Assembly: GCF_918797505.1 (NCBI RefSeq)
Contig: NC_092797.1
Span: 39,135,372 to 39,199,371 of the forward strand
From: Bemisia tabaci
Taxonomy: Eukaryota > Arthropoda > Insecta > Hemiptera > Aleyrodidae
DNA length: 64,000 nucleotides
Reading direction: 5' to 3'
Positions 33,246-44,695 of this stretch are shown piece by piece. The first letter of the stretch is position 1. Each line of letters begins with the position of its first letter. The notes under the pieces are model-generated. The model did no database searches, was not told the origin of the DNA, and saw only the letters and a program-made list of their open reading frames with translations. A program made the position numbers and the translations under genes.

Positions 33246-33510
33246 CTGCCATGCTACGAAAGAACACCGTATAAACATTCGAGAGTTGCCAACTTTCCCT
33301 CGATAAAATGTTGATTTTTGCGGAAAGTTGTGCATATTTCTCCTTGCAATTTTCAGATGTCTTATGTCGAATCGTGAACGAATTCGTCTGAAAAATTTGA
33401 TGTAAATTTTCATGTAAAATGATTCACAATTTTCCAAGTAAATTCGTTTTTATTGAATAAGACTTGGCAGCATCTGAAGGTTCATACAGCGTTTTTCCTT
33501 CGCACGGCAG
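33246..33510. mobile_element. CTGCCGTGC foldback element, TSD AGTT
   Basis: 265 bp from CTGCCATGCTACGAAAG to CCTTCGCACGGCAG, flanked by AGTT on both sides (33242-33245 and 33511-33514). Arms hold CATTCGAGAGTTGCCAACTT and GACTTGGCAGCATCTG, TTCATACAGCG. More diverged than other copies. Confidence 0.85.
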
Positions 33511-34996
33511 AGTTGTCGGCACAATCCGCTTTTGTATGGTGAATGCGGAGGAAATTTTAGGCAATGAATTTGGCCTCTTTACGTGTAAAAATATTAATTA
33601 GAAAATACATTTACGAACGCTGAAATTTAGACACTTATTTCGGAGTCCAGCTATCGGAATGTCCTTTTTTAAGCTGAAAATTGTCTTAAAAATCCTGGAG
33701 AATATGATAACATAGGTTTTCAAAAACTTCTTCTACTTTTTATTACTTTCCGCGACTATGCTCGAACCAAAAGACAATGTAAGTTCCTGGTGGCACTTAA
33801 TTTTCTCCTTCAGTAGATGCCACCTATGGATGGAGTGGAATTTTTAATAATTCTTGTATGGAAAATTACAAGAAAACAAGTGTTTTGAGAGAATACCTGT
33901 TGACCATGCACGCAAAAATCGCAATAAGTCCTGTACTAGAGTGATCAGAAAAAAATATCCGATATCAATATCGAACATCGATATATATATCGATGTTAAA
34001 TTAAGCATCTCCGTTTGCGACGTTGCAGACTTCTGCCATACTTTATTTTTCCTTTGGAGAGCAAGTTAATGTAGTTTCTCGAAAACTTCCTTGATTTTTT
34101 TACTTTAATAGCAGAATGGTCTATAATAAATTCCAAGCTTTGAAGTTGGCTTGTTTCTCTTCGAAAAAATTAAATAGGGTGAAGGTAGAGGTACGTGATT
34201 TCGCTCTTTTGATATCGATATAATAATCTATTCAGACTCATTTTTATTATCAATTTATGAATTTAAATGAAGAGAAAGCAATGATTATCACACTCTAAAA
34301 ATAAGACTAAAAATAATAATACCTTGCATTTACTCTTCCATATAATTTTCTACTTGGCCAAGGGTAGTTTCCACAGACAGAGTCAAATTTTCGGTTCACC
34401 ATAAGCGCTCATGAATTTGAGTCAATTTCGTGACGCACCCACAGCGCTAGAATGCGAGTATGAGCCGTGGAGGTGCGATTTAACAAGACTGATGACTTGC
34501 CAAATCTCTTATTAAAGTTTTTTCTCATCAAAACGACTAAAACAATAGAAGATATCCGGTATTTAATCCGGTGTTCGGCAATGCTGGCGGCTCGGTCGGC
34601 AAAGGAGTGATTATAGGCAAGAGGCAACAAGCCAGGCCTTGTTTGCCAGGTTAGGACCCGGCGCGCCGAACTTTCGTCTCGAGCTTGAGTCGGCTCGCCC
34701 CGCGCCGGCAACTGTGAGGCAACCTATAACATTGACCCTATTCTCGGCCACTTTCTACCTTGTCTGGTACACTCCAAAGTTCTTTGATCCGAACAAGTGC
34801 TACCGGCCGCCGCGCCGCGCCGTGCCACGCCGCGGCGCTCCTAGTCGTCCATGCTCGTCAGCCTACACGCAGGAATGCCACATCGAACTTTCGTCAGATC
34901 TTCTTGTAAAGTTGCTTTCCGAATGGAGCTCTTGCGTGCGTCAGGAATTTGGAGTAATAATGCCTGTCTTAAATTTCTCGAGAAACACGATAATGC

Positions 34997-35354
34997 CACG
35001 GAGAAAAAAACCTCGTGCGTGGACCCGAAGTTTAGGTCATATGGATCTCTCAAGTTTTCAGATTGAGCATCTGAACATTTAAGGGGTAGCTGTCGAGGTT
35101 CGGATCACACATCTGAAACTTCAGTTCTTACATCTGAAGTACTTCAGTTCTTATATCTGAAGTACTTCGGTTTTCACATCCGAAAAACTTCGGTTCTCAC
35201 ATCTGAAGTACTTCAGATGTAAGAACTGAAGTTTCAGATGTGTGATCCAAACCTCAGCAGCTAGACCTTAAGTGTTCAGATGCTCAATCCGAAAACTTCA
35301 GAGATCCATATGACCTAAACTTCGGGTCCCACATACGAAGTTTTTTTCTCCGTG
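34997..35354. mobile_element. CACGG-type MITE with TGAAGTACTTCA array, TSD TGC
   Basis: 358 bp with ends CACGGAGAAAAAAACCTCG and TTTTTTTCTCCGTG, flanked by TGC on both sides (34994-34996 and 35355-35357). The interior is built from repeated (A/T)CTGAAGTACTTCAG(A/T) palindromes and TCGGTTCTCACATC words. A diverged copy is at 8030-8316. Fits the CACTA/EnSpm-like group. Confidence 0.87.
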
Positions 35355-35357
35355 TGC

Positions 35358-35634
35358 CACTGAAAAAAAATTTCACACTCTCAGCAATACTTCCAGCTGA
35401 TTTTGACGCCAGCCCTAAGAGTAGTTGCACTAACTAGAAATGTAAAGGCTTTAGCCAGCGGTATAGTTAATCCTACCACACTTATGCTGACTGAGGGAAC
35501 CAGCTAGAGGTATGGTTGATCTAACCTCTCTTTCAGCTGACTTAACCATCCTTCTGGCTTGTGCAACTACGCTAATAGCCGGCGCCAAAATCAGCAAGGA
35601 GTATAGTTGGGATTGTGATAATTTTTTTTCCGTG
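35358..35634. mobile_element. CACTGA-type MITE, inserted next to the previous one
   Basis: Ends CACTGAAAAAAAATTTCAC and AATTTTTTTTCCGTG. Inverted words inside include AGTTGCACTA/TGTGCAACTACG and GATTTTGACGCCAGC/GGCGCCAAAATCAGC. The left flank is the TGC duplication of the preceding element and the right flank is AGC, so a 3-bp duplication with one change is possible. GCCACTGGTTTTCTC of the AATGGAG family follows at once. Confidence 0.75.
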
Positions 35635-35635
35635 A

Positions 35636-35815
35636 GCCACTGGTTTTCTCTTAAACAAAGTCCAAAACTCCAGAAAAAGCTCTGAAAGTTGAGGCTGGAA
35701 TGGCGGGGATACCTCATGGTATCCTGAGAGTCCACCTCTGCATCAAGTCTAACTTTGTAAGCTAAGGCAGGGAAAAAATACGTTAACAGGATTGCCACTT
35801 TGTTTGAGAAAGAAG
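35636..35815. mobile_element. Half-copy of AATGGAG foldback family
   Basis: Collinear with the left arm of 26976-27469 from GCCACTGGTTTTCTC through AGTCCACCTCTGCATCAAG to GGATTGCCACTTTGTTTG. The right arm is absent. Confidence 0.65.
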
Positions 35816-35989
35816 TCTTTCGTGAGAAAATTGAATCCTAACCCTTACTGGTAGCCCAGTCGCAGTTCCATCAAAAGTCACCCCCAATGACCTAGGTAAC
35901 TATCAATGGAGTTATTCTATGTGTAGTGTAGATGTGTAGGGGCTTTGCAATTTAATTACTGCTTCCTATGTATAATTTTGCAAGAAGCA

Positions 35990-36175
35990 GGATGGTGCAA
36001 TTGGTTTTCTCTTAAACAAATTCCAAAACTTTAAAAAGCTCTCAAATATGAGGCTAGAATGGAGGGGATATACCACGCTATCGTGAGAGTCCATCTCTAT
36101 ATCAAGTCAAACTCTCCATGCTGAGATAAGGAGAAAATGCAACAACAGGATTGCCACTTTGTTTGGGATTCGAAA
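35990..36175. mobile_element. Second half-copy of AATGGAG foldback family
   Basis: Begins GGATGGTGCAATTGGTTTTC and passes through AATGGAGGGGATATACCACG, CTCTCCATGCTGAGATAAGG and ATTGCCACTTTGTTTGGG. It is a direct repeat of 35636-35815, about 355 bp apart, so the pair could also be one locally duplicated half element. Confidence 0.62.
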
Positions 36176-36233
36176 ATTAAAAACACGGCAATTTTCAGCA
36201 AAGAAAATTTAGTTTTACACCTTTCCGCGTACA

Positions 36234-36383
36234 TAGAGCTCACACCAAATAGGTTTACGCACTTTTAGACTGCGACAAAAGATTCGCCATTTTGATTCTT
36301 CCGTTTACTTTACATGTTAAAGTGACGTCAGACGAACTCCGTCGCAGTCTGAAAGTGCGTAAACTTATTTGGCATGGACTCTA
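36234..36383. mobile_element. MITE, AGAGTCCACGCC-type (copy 2)
   Basis: AGAGCTCACACCAAATAGG, TTTACGCACTTTTAGACTGC at the left mirrors GCAGTCTGAAAGTGCG, TAAACTTATTTGGCATGGAC at the right. Copy 1 is at 12156-12318; the centres differ. Confidence 0.78.
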
Positions 36384-36635
36384 CCTGAAAGTGAGGGTTT
36401 TGGGAATGCGTTGCAAGATTGATTCGAAAAGTTGAGTGATAAAATGAGCTTCGAACAAAATTGATTTCATCGACGGAGTGGATAGAGCCAGTAAGGAGAT
36501 TTGAAAGTGGCGATCACGTCCAGCCGCGAAGTGCGGTCCGGTCCAGACCATGAGACGAAGCAATAACACTGACGGATGGCCGTTGAAAGGAAATGTCAAT
36601 GGACGATCTCAGCGCTCACCGGCTCACCTCTGTAT

Positions 36636-36802
36636 GGCGATGGATATCGCTCGGTTCAAGAAGGAAAAGCATTGTCTAGAGATCTCGACCCGTCGCGTTG
36701 TCGGCCGCCGATTATTGAATCAATATCGAATGAACTTGATCGAGAGATCCCTATCTTAGCAATGCTTTCTATCGATCGACAATCGATTCAAGGATCGACC
36801 CG
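36636..36802 (+). repeat. Dispersed repeat related to 42519-42721
   Basis: GATGGATATCG, ATTGAATCAATATCGAATGAA, GATCGAGAGATCCCTATCTT, AATGCTTTCTATCGATCGA, GGATCGACCCG corresponds block by block to GACGGATATCGATG, TTTATCGAATGAATTTGACC, AACTCCCTATCTT, ATAAATCGATCAAGG, AATCGACTCG at 42519-42721. Limits approximate. Confidence 0.45.
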
Positions 36803-38673
36803 TTGGACGACGGCAGTCGGCACGCCGCGGCGTGGTTTTTGCACTCGGCCGCAAGTTGTCGTAGATTGTGGTATGACCGGACTAGGTCAATCGGCTTCAC
36901 CTTTCGATGAAGATCGAAACTCGTTCACCAATAATTCCTTGCTCCTCTGAATTTCTCTCCGGTTTCCCTCTCGGCTCGGGTTTACCTTTCAAAGGTCAAG
37001 TGCGCACGCGGATCGCGCTCGGCAAAAAATAACCGAGAATTTTTTTCGCGAATTAACGTCTGTCGGCCACACGTTCGTCGGTGAGCACAATCCTCCATTA
37101 GGGTAACAACGAGTCTATCTGGGTGCGATGCTCTCTTCTGAATTTACTTTCACTTTTAACGAACTCGAAAAGGAACCACCTACTGATCTACCTATCTTTT
37201 TTGCTGAAATTAAGCCATATACACAACTACGGCCAACCTGTATTCATTTACATCCAATTTTAAATACTTGCACATGCAGTTATTGGTACAATGCAATTTT
37301 TCCACAGCGCTCTCTTTCTTTTCTATCCATTTGTTTAAGTCTCCTTGATATTACGTACTTCAACTCACTTACTACCTACTTTAACTTACTTGCTTAAAGA
37401 GACTTGTAATTTTTCGACAGCCCTTTCATTTTTTTCTATCCGCTCGTTTAAGTCTCTTTCATATTGACAAAAGAACTCATTACGACACAACAAGTACAGC
37501 ATTACGAAGATATTCCGTCAGGGATGTTATCCAAAATATGAAATGTAGTCTACACAGAAACTTAAACTTTTTAATGGCAACTTTAAAAATGAAAAATTAA
37601 TAAATTGTTATTTGCACAAGAATGCATTATAGACTCGAATATCAAATGGATCGCAATAAATGCTTGAAGACGTACACCTTTCTTTTTTATTTCGTTTCTT
37701 TAAGTCATAGTTAGCAGATGAATCATTTTGATAGGCCATCAAATAAATATACAATGATCTGAAATCAAAATGCAGAGCATTAACCGTGTTTGCCGTGGGT
37801 GTTGAAAGTTCGAGCTTTCGTTTAAAATCGTAGGTACAAGAGCCCGGACGGTCGAAATTTACGGCAACCTGTTTAAACGCTCTGGGTGAATTTCACGAAG
37901 TTCCAACGTCACGAAATGATACTAAACTCTGACAACGGGAAACGGAAGGCGTAAAGCGGGGCTTAGCTCAAAGGAAGGAAGGATAACCGCGCGTCAGGTA
38001 TTTGACCAGGCGTGAACACCGCCTCCCGTGAGAGGGTCCCCTGCCCCCCGTGCCCCCCTCCGGTCCCCCGGCCCCCCTCGTTGGCTAGTTCGCTGGCTCC
38101 ATCCGCGATTAGGCGGCTTCGGGTTCTTGATGACTAGCGCTGGTAGCCGGTGACCACTCAAGTGGAACTGCCGGTGACTTTAACGACCTTGAAACAATTC
38201 AACTTATTCGGCTTTAAGTATCAATCCCGTTGTCTTCCGACGCGGCCGGCGCCGCTTCCTTTCCTTTTCTTCCTCTCCCTTCTTCCTTCTCCGCCCCCGC
38301 CTCGCTTTGTGCCCCCTCTTTATTTTCCTCCCATGGTCGTTCCCTTGGAACGGTTAGTGAAAGTCTTTCCGATGGGTGGTCAACCTTGCCCCTTTCGGAA
38401 TTGTCAAATCTTGAGGGGGAAACCTTTGCTCTCTAATCAAATCTAGGTTGTCGGAGATTCCTATAATAATTAATAATTAGACATAACTTCAACTTAGCTC
38501 ATTGAAGATGTCATGGGGACATCGCATATTAGCCTTATTGTTAATTTATTGCATTGTAAAACGCAAGTTTTGAAACTCTACTTCTCGTGATTGGCGTGAA
38601 ATAGGGCTATCAACATTCTAATTCGGACGAAATCGTCACTGAAAATTTCTGGTACATCAGTAATCCCATTTGT

Positions 38674-38697
38674 CCCCCCCCCCCCCCAAAAAAAAAA
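38674..38697 (+). repeat. C14 followed by A10
   Basis: Homopolymer pair (CCC...AAA). Length may be unreliable in any assembly. Confidence 0.8.
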
Positions 38698-39144
38698 GGA
38701 AAAAAAGGTGTATTAGGCACCATTCTGCACCGAAAAAACTGATTCAGAAGCTACAGCTCTCTTAACTGACTTTTTGAATTGGACCGAAAGCATTACCAAA
38801 GTATCGAAAGGGGCAAGGAAAAGGTTTTATCCGTTGATGGGGCAAATTCTGAAGACGTTGTGGCTCAAAAAAGTTAAAGAAAAGAAAATGCTTTTGATCG
38901 GACGGATCTAAGATTCATTAGCATATTCTTTATGGCGTAGAGAGTAAATCATATGAAACCTTCCTTAAATGTTTAGAACAGTTTTCATATTAGGGAGACT
39001 GTAAGAAGACTCAGTAATATCGCCACACTTCTTTGCTTCTGACAGCGCAAATTATTTTAAAGCACGTTGAAATTTTGTGATGATACTGAGAAAACACCAG
39101 TTGCGCAGACAATGGTGTTTTCTCTGCCGGTGCCCTAATCGGCA

Positions 39145-39579
39145 ATGATGGTTCTGTCATTTATGATTAATCGCGATGACTCCAGAGTGCACTGTGCATT
39201 ACTGGCTACAAATCGAGAAAAAGAAAGTTTTCCCAGGAGCAAAACAGATGCCTCTCCTGAGACGACAATTATCAAGCAAGTACAGTTGGTAAATCGGTTT
39301 TGTGAGCTCAGCAACCTTCTCTGCTGTCAGATTTCCGCGTTCCACTATAAAATGGTCGGACTGAGTTTCTTAATACTCATCTTTGATGTTTCTGTGTTCT
39401 TGGTTTTGATGATACCTCTATTTGGCTTAAAAACTTTCAAAAATTCTCAAAATTGTCCTCGTTGGCAATTTATAGTCCGAGGATTAAAACCGGGGAATTC
39501 AGAAGAACCGCAATTAAATTTTGCAGCGCTGTTGCCAGTCTTATGGACGTTTTTCTTCAAATACTTCAAACCTCATTAA
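39145..39579 (+). CDS. 144-codon open frame, probably not a gene
   Basis: It contains a hydrophobic stretch (VGLSFLILIFDVSVFLVLMI) but no recognisable domain, signal or splice sites, and lies in intron 1. At ~40% GC about one frame this long is expected by chance in six frames of 64 kb. Listed so the reader knows it was considered. Confidence 0.08.
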   Translation: MMVLSFMINRDDSRVHCALLATNREKESFPRSKTDASPETTIIKQVQLVNRFCELSNLLCCQISAFHYKMVGLSFLILIFDVSVFLVLMIPLFGLKTFKNSQNCPRWQFIVRGLKPGNSEEPQLNFAALLPVLWTFFFKYFKPH

Positions 39580-40086
39580 TAATACAAATTAGGGCTTGAA
39601 ATCTTGAACTAATGTCCTTAAACGTACAAAAATCTCTGAAAATTGGTATTTTTGATTCCGGACCAGTTCCGCCACCATTCTGAACAATTTGAGTTTCTTT
39701 TACAACACATTTTGCCTTGCTCCGTTGTGTTTACGGGAAATTTTATCAAATTGAATAAACCCATCATAGTGTTCTTCCTACTTAATGAGAATTGTTCAAT
39801 TTGATCCTTAAACTTTTGCTAGAGACTATCAAAATCGTTTTAAGTCATACAGGAAAATATCTTAAGTCGTAATTTTCTCATTCCCAGACACCATAGGTAG
39901 AACTAGAAGGAGGCCCCTGGCCCCGCTCTCTGAAATCGATTTAGCCCTTCTCGAGACATGTGAAGGAGTGCGGGGCATATCTTTCACCTTTCAATTTATT
40001 GTAATGCAATCAATTTTTCGGAACAAATTGCTAAAAATTGCTCTCGAAACGACCCAATTTTCCAAACTTTTCAAACTCCAGACGCT

Positions 40087-40307
40087 CACTGAGAAAAAAC
40101 ATATAGTAGCTTTAACCATACTCTGGCCCATTAATATGAGTATGGCAAGAAACACTTGACTTTGTGGTAGCATTTACCATATTATGGTGAGTATCACCAG
40201 AGTTCTGGCGAATACTACTATAGCTCTGGTTATTTTCACTAAATAGTATCACTGTGTAAAAAATCAAGTAGACTTATAGTAAATATCACCACACTTTTTT
40301 TTCAGTG
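40087..40307. mobile_element. CACTGA-type MITE, TSD CT
   Basis: 221 bp with ends CACTGAGAAAAAACATA and ACTTTTTTTTCAGTG, flanked by CT on both sides (40085-40086 and 40308-40309). The interior repeats ACCATA(C/T)TCTGG, ATGGTGAGTATCACC and GGCGAATACTAC-like inverted words. Nonautonomous, CACTA/EnSpm-like. Confidence 0.82.
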
Positions 40308-40379
40308 CTCCTATGGAACTAGGACTAGGGGCATCCCACAGATCTCTCTTCATGGGAATGTCTTTTTGTACCTCCCAGA

Positions 40380-40741
40380 CCCCCCCCCCCCCCCCTCTTA
40401 AGAAGGTGCCCCTCCACCCCCTTACAAAAAGTTCCTAGTTCCGCCCATGCCTGATACTCTAATCCTATCCATCAATCCATATACCAATGGGGGCGTTCTA
40501 CTGAAAACAATTAACATTTCACCCACAGACACGTCCGTCACAGCAGAACCCCCCACCCCCCTCCTTACCCCCGTCCAAGCAGTTACGTGAACGAGTCCGC
40601 TTTGTGAGGATCCTTCCCGTCCGAGTTGTAACCGGGGATTTCCTCTGTGCGCGACCACGGATGTGACATCTTCGATTCAATGACCGCGACGCCGAAAGCG
40701 ATGTCTCGGGGGGACGTGGCTCCCGGGGGGGGGGGGGGGGG
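40380..40741. repeat. C homopolymer and downstream G homopolymer in a CpG-rich patch
   Basis: C run at 40380-40395 and G run at about 40725-40741, with CpG-rich DNA between and after. Overlapping Pro/Arg-rich frames on the minus strand are compositional. Confidence 0.7.
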
Positions 40742-42262
40742 CGGAGGGGGGGTCGGAGCAAGTCATGGTGCGCCGTGTCGTGTCTCGTCGCGGGGCGGCG
40801 TGGGCGCGTGATCCTGGTTCCGGTCGATTGTTCTGAAATCGATGTCACCCGACCTTGAGATCTCGAGCGGAGAAAGTGAAAATAGCGGCTCCGCCGGTCT
40901 TCCGCCGGGTCGGGGGCCCCCGGGTGATTTTACTCCCGCTTCGTGATTAGAGCCCGATTTATTTGGTTATGGGGGTTGGAGTGAGGTCGATACTTGTCAT
41001 ACTTGTGCTTCCATTCTATGATCGTCAAAAGTTCCGAGATTCCTTTTAGATTTTTAAAAAGTTCCGAGAAAGCTCCGGAAAATGTAAAAGACTCACAACA
41101 TATCGGGAATTTCAAAAGTTCCGGAAAAAATTCAAGAAAATCTCAAAAGTTCCGAAGTTCCGAGAAATGGGAGCACTGATTGATACTGAAGTTTACCCCC
41201 TGCATGGTTTGCAACTTTCCCGCTGCAAAAAACGCATTTTCCGGATGATAAAGTGATGGATCAATGGGGTGTTATACAACTGATGGGCACATGAAATGGT
41301 GTATTATTGTCAATTTCTCCACTCAACGTCCTTAATTTTTCTTAAAAACGGAAAACTTTACTAAAGGACTTCTTCCCAGTGGATTGTAAAATTCACGAGC
41401 TCAGGAAAATTCATCATAATAAACAGAGTTACGATTTTCTATGGTTCTCGCGGAAAATCAATTTGAAAGTTGGAAAAAGTCACGTTGCGCTCTGTTGATA
41501 CCACTCGATTGAATCGGGAACTTTCACAAATCTGAAATTCGATGACTTTAGTGTTTAAGGGGAAATTACTGGATGAACTAAACGCGGGGATACCCTTTAT
41601 TCATATATTGAACAATAATTGGAAGAGATAAGACAAAACCATCTAATCTGCTAAGATACGTGAGTTTAGACAGGAAATGCCGCCAGATGACGTCCTTACG
41701 CCGTGCATTTTCACACTTTTAATATTACTCTACGATTCCCCTTATCATAAAAAAGTACTGCAAAATCAGCTCATTAAACATTTTAAGGTGGATCAATAAG
41801 AAATCTGCATTCAAATTATTCATTGCAACATAGACTTTTAAAACGCGATGTTTTCTTTTGACAATCTCTCGATAAAACAATGGAACCCCTAAGAAAGCAG
41901 CAACATTTTGTGAGGCTCTATCAGACTGGAAGACGCGTGCTCGGTGGACCCGAAATTGAGGAAGTCGCTGCCCCCTGCCTAACGGGGTCTTCATCGTGGC
42001 TGGTATAGTGGCCGGGAAAGGAGCATCAACGAAAGTGAGAATGATTCGGCGGCAGAGGCCGATGCGATGCGCCGCGCGCCGCGACGACAAGCACGGGACG
42101 TCAAATCCTGTCACGGATCAATGGGATCAGAAATGGGAAGTTAGGACCGTGTGATTGCTATTCAATTCTCAATGCCACAAGTCTCAATCAAATCCCAAAC
42201 CGGCGCACGGTAGTACATGGATTAAAGTATTTCAGATTTATGTCTAAGACAGGTTTCCTATT

Positions 42263-42504
42263 CTGCCGTGCGAAATAAACATTCGAGAGTTGCCAAAGTT
42301 CCTACAGTAAAATATTTATTTTTGAGGAAAATTGTGAATATTTTTCCTTGAAATTTTCAGACACTTCAGATAAAACTACAAACAAAATTATCAGAGAAAT
42401 TGGCAAACAAATGTTAATAAATTTTCCTGAAAATTAATGATATAGACCAGAGGAAATCTGGCAACGCCTGAGGGTTCATGCGGCGTTTTTCCTTAGCACG
42501 GTAA
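42263..42504. mobile_element. CTGCCGTGC foldback element, TSD TATT
   Basis: Left CTGCCGTGCGAAATAAAC (a ~14-bp deletion removes the usual AACGCCGTATG block); right CCTTAGCACGGTAA. Flanked by TATT on both sides (42259-42262 and 42505-42508). Arms hold GAGAGTTGCCAAAGTTCC and AATCTGGCAACGCCTGAGG. Confidence 0.85.
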
Positions 42505-42518
42505 TATTAGCGACGGAT

Positions 42519-42721
42519 ATCGATGTATTTCGATTGGCGGCGCTGATCGAGGGTAACGGAGGGAAATGAATCGTAGCCTATCTATTTTTATGTCTAACTT
42601 TGTTCTAATGTACGGGTCGATTGTTGAACTTTTATCGAATGAATTTGACCGATAACTCCCTATCTTCATAATACTATAAATCGATCAAGGGCATTCGATA
42701 CGATTCAAAAATCGACTCGCT
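42519..42721 (+). repeat. Dispersed repeat related to 36636-36802
   Basis: See the partner copy for shared blocks. ATCGAT-rich, noncoding; it begins just after a CTGCCGTGC element. Confidence 0.42.
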
Positions 42722-43552
42722 GAAAGTCTAAAATCAATTACAGACGCAAATTGGAGAATTTGCACATAATTGTTTCATTGCTGCATTTTAGAGCGCCCAA
42801 TGAGCTGAGTTTGTAGTATTTTTCATAATTTTTTTCTGAAATGGGAACTTTTTGGAAAATAAACTTGTGGTACGAAAAAAAGAAGGATGATTATTAAATG
42901 AAAATTAGATATTATTATACAGATTGAGTTTTTTGAGTTCACATCGCAAAAGTTCAAAACGTCATTTTTGGCATTTTAAACCATCAACAATAAGATGCAA
43001 ATTTTAGATTTAGAGAGGACAGGGACAAGCAAGTGTTTAAAACAGTCAATTGTGAATTCTTCCTCTGCAAATGTCTCCGAGAACGTTTAGCTTTGAGTCA
43101 CTTTCATATAAATTCCTGAAAAGGACACGGGTTACCAAATTGAGACACACTTTCAAGTATCCTTGATGCGAGTCATGCTTTCACTTTTTAAACTCTGATT
43201 ATAAATGCTAAGCGCCCACATAATATTTTGTCACTCGCCACATTTTAAATGTGAGGATAGAGAGAGATCTAACACTTATTAATTTGGATGAAAATAGTCG
43301 GGAGGCTCATGAATAAACGGGTGGCATTTGATAGGGATCCATCAACAATGAATGAAAATATTAATATATTCTTTCCTTACGAGTGAAAGACATTATTCGT
43401 TAATCTATACTTAAAAATACAGCCGTGTGAGTTGTGACTAGTGCGAGAGAAATAGCTCCCAACTGTTTAAGGATGTTTGATAAATTTTTGGGTCAAAATA
43501 TTAATTCAATCAATCAATCATGGAAATGGAAATTATATTTTAATGACTCGAA

Positions 43553-43621
43553 GAAACTACAGCACCGGCATTGAACCTCCGGCTGTCATTGACTCTTCTG
43601 ACGAGTGAGCCGAGTATAAAG
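43553..43621 (-). repeat. tRNA-like segment with pol III boxes
   Basis: The minus strand reads an A-box-like GGCTCACTCGTC and, ~24 nt later, a B-box GGTTCAATGCC inside a short AGCCGG/CCGGTGCT hairpin. Acceptor-stem pairing is not evident, so a SINE head or tRNA pseudogene is more likely than a working tRNA. Confidence 0.3.
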
Positions 43622-44441
43622 TGCCTTCAAGTTTGGAGTTATACTATTTCAGATACTCAAGAGTTATGAATCAGCTTGAAGGCGAAGTGATGTTCCCCAC
43701 AGTTTGTACGGTTTTTAAAGGCTAAAGCTTTAGCTTTCTTGAAAGTAAAAAATCTATTTTTAATATCAAATAATATTTCTTTAATTTTATCCGACTGCTT
43801 AAACTTTCCTCGTTGAAATTTTAGTTTTACCATGAGAAACCACGACCAGTTTTTTTTTTTTCTTCTTCTTTTTTTTCTCACAAAAATTTGTAGTAAAGTA
43901 ATGAGAAGACTCAACCTTTTATGCATCTAGTGAACAAAATAAGTTCCAAAAGTTTAAAAATTACATTCCTAGCAATGTAGAGTAAACAAATTTCATCGCA
44001 GTATCTCATAATTTCAAAATTATAAATGCATTCAGCTGGCATTGACCCTGAAAGTCCCACTTCAAGCCTTCGTTCATCAATCACATCAAAAAGTCCCGTA
44101 GACTCATGAAACAACCGCAAAAAAAGCTGGTTTGTATGGTCTAGGGGACCCTGTTAGTCTTAAAAATGAGAAAATGTACCACCTTATGACGTCGTCATGT
44201 GATAATTCCCATTTAAACTTGCGCATATTAGCAGATTGCGTCATCTAGGCATATCTCTCCCAATCATTGTTCGATTTAGAAACCAAAGATATTCTCGTGT
44301 TCATTTTAGTAAAAAAATCTCACTTCAGCATGTCATTCGTCACATTTCAGACACCTCCAAATTTTCACATGGAGAATGTCTTGTGGAGTAAGGTTCAATT
44401 TCCTACGAAATATCACATTTCCAGTTCATGAAACCTAAAAC

Positions 44442-44695
44442 TGGACCGCGTAAAGTAGAAAGAAACCAAGCCACATCTACTGTCGCAAAATTTAATTGGG
44501 CAATTTAATTTTTTACATGAAAACGGCTGGGTGGATTTTGCGCATATTTCAGTGAATTTTCTGGTTAGTAGGAAGCAAATTACTAAAAATTTCCGAAGAA
44601 ATCCGCACAAACGTTCTCTTGTAAAAAATTAAATTGCCCAGTTGAAGTTGGCAATAGCTGATGTGGCTTGGTTCCTTTCTGCTAAACGCGGTCCA
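44442..44695. mobile_element. GGACCGCG foldback element (most complete copy)
   Basis: 254 bp with ends TGGACCGCGTAAAGTAG and CTGCTAAACGCGGTCCA. Subterminal AAACCAAGCCACATC and GATGTGGCTTGGTTCC, then GCAAAATTTAATTGGGC and GCCCAGTTGAAGTTGGC are mirror-paired. A central ATCCGCACAAACGTTC pairs with an earlier GGCTGGGTGGAT. It abuts the next palindromic element without a spacer. Confidence 0.85.

Noticed and set aside
34639..35082. 147-codon frame
   Set aside because: Its C-terminal third lies in the CACGG MITE at 34997 and the rest in a GC-rich patch.
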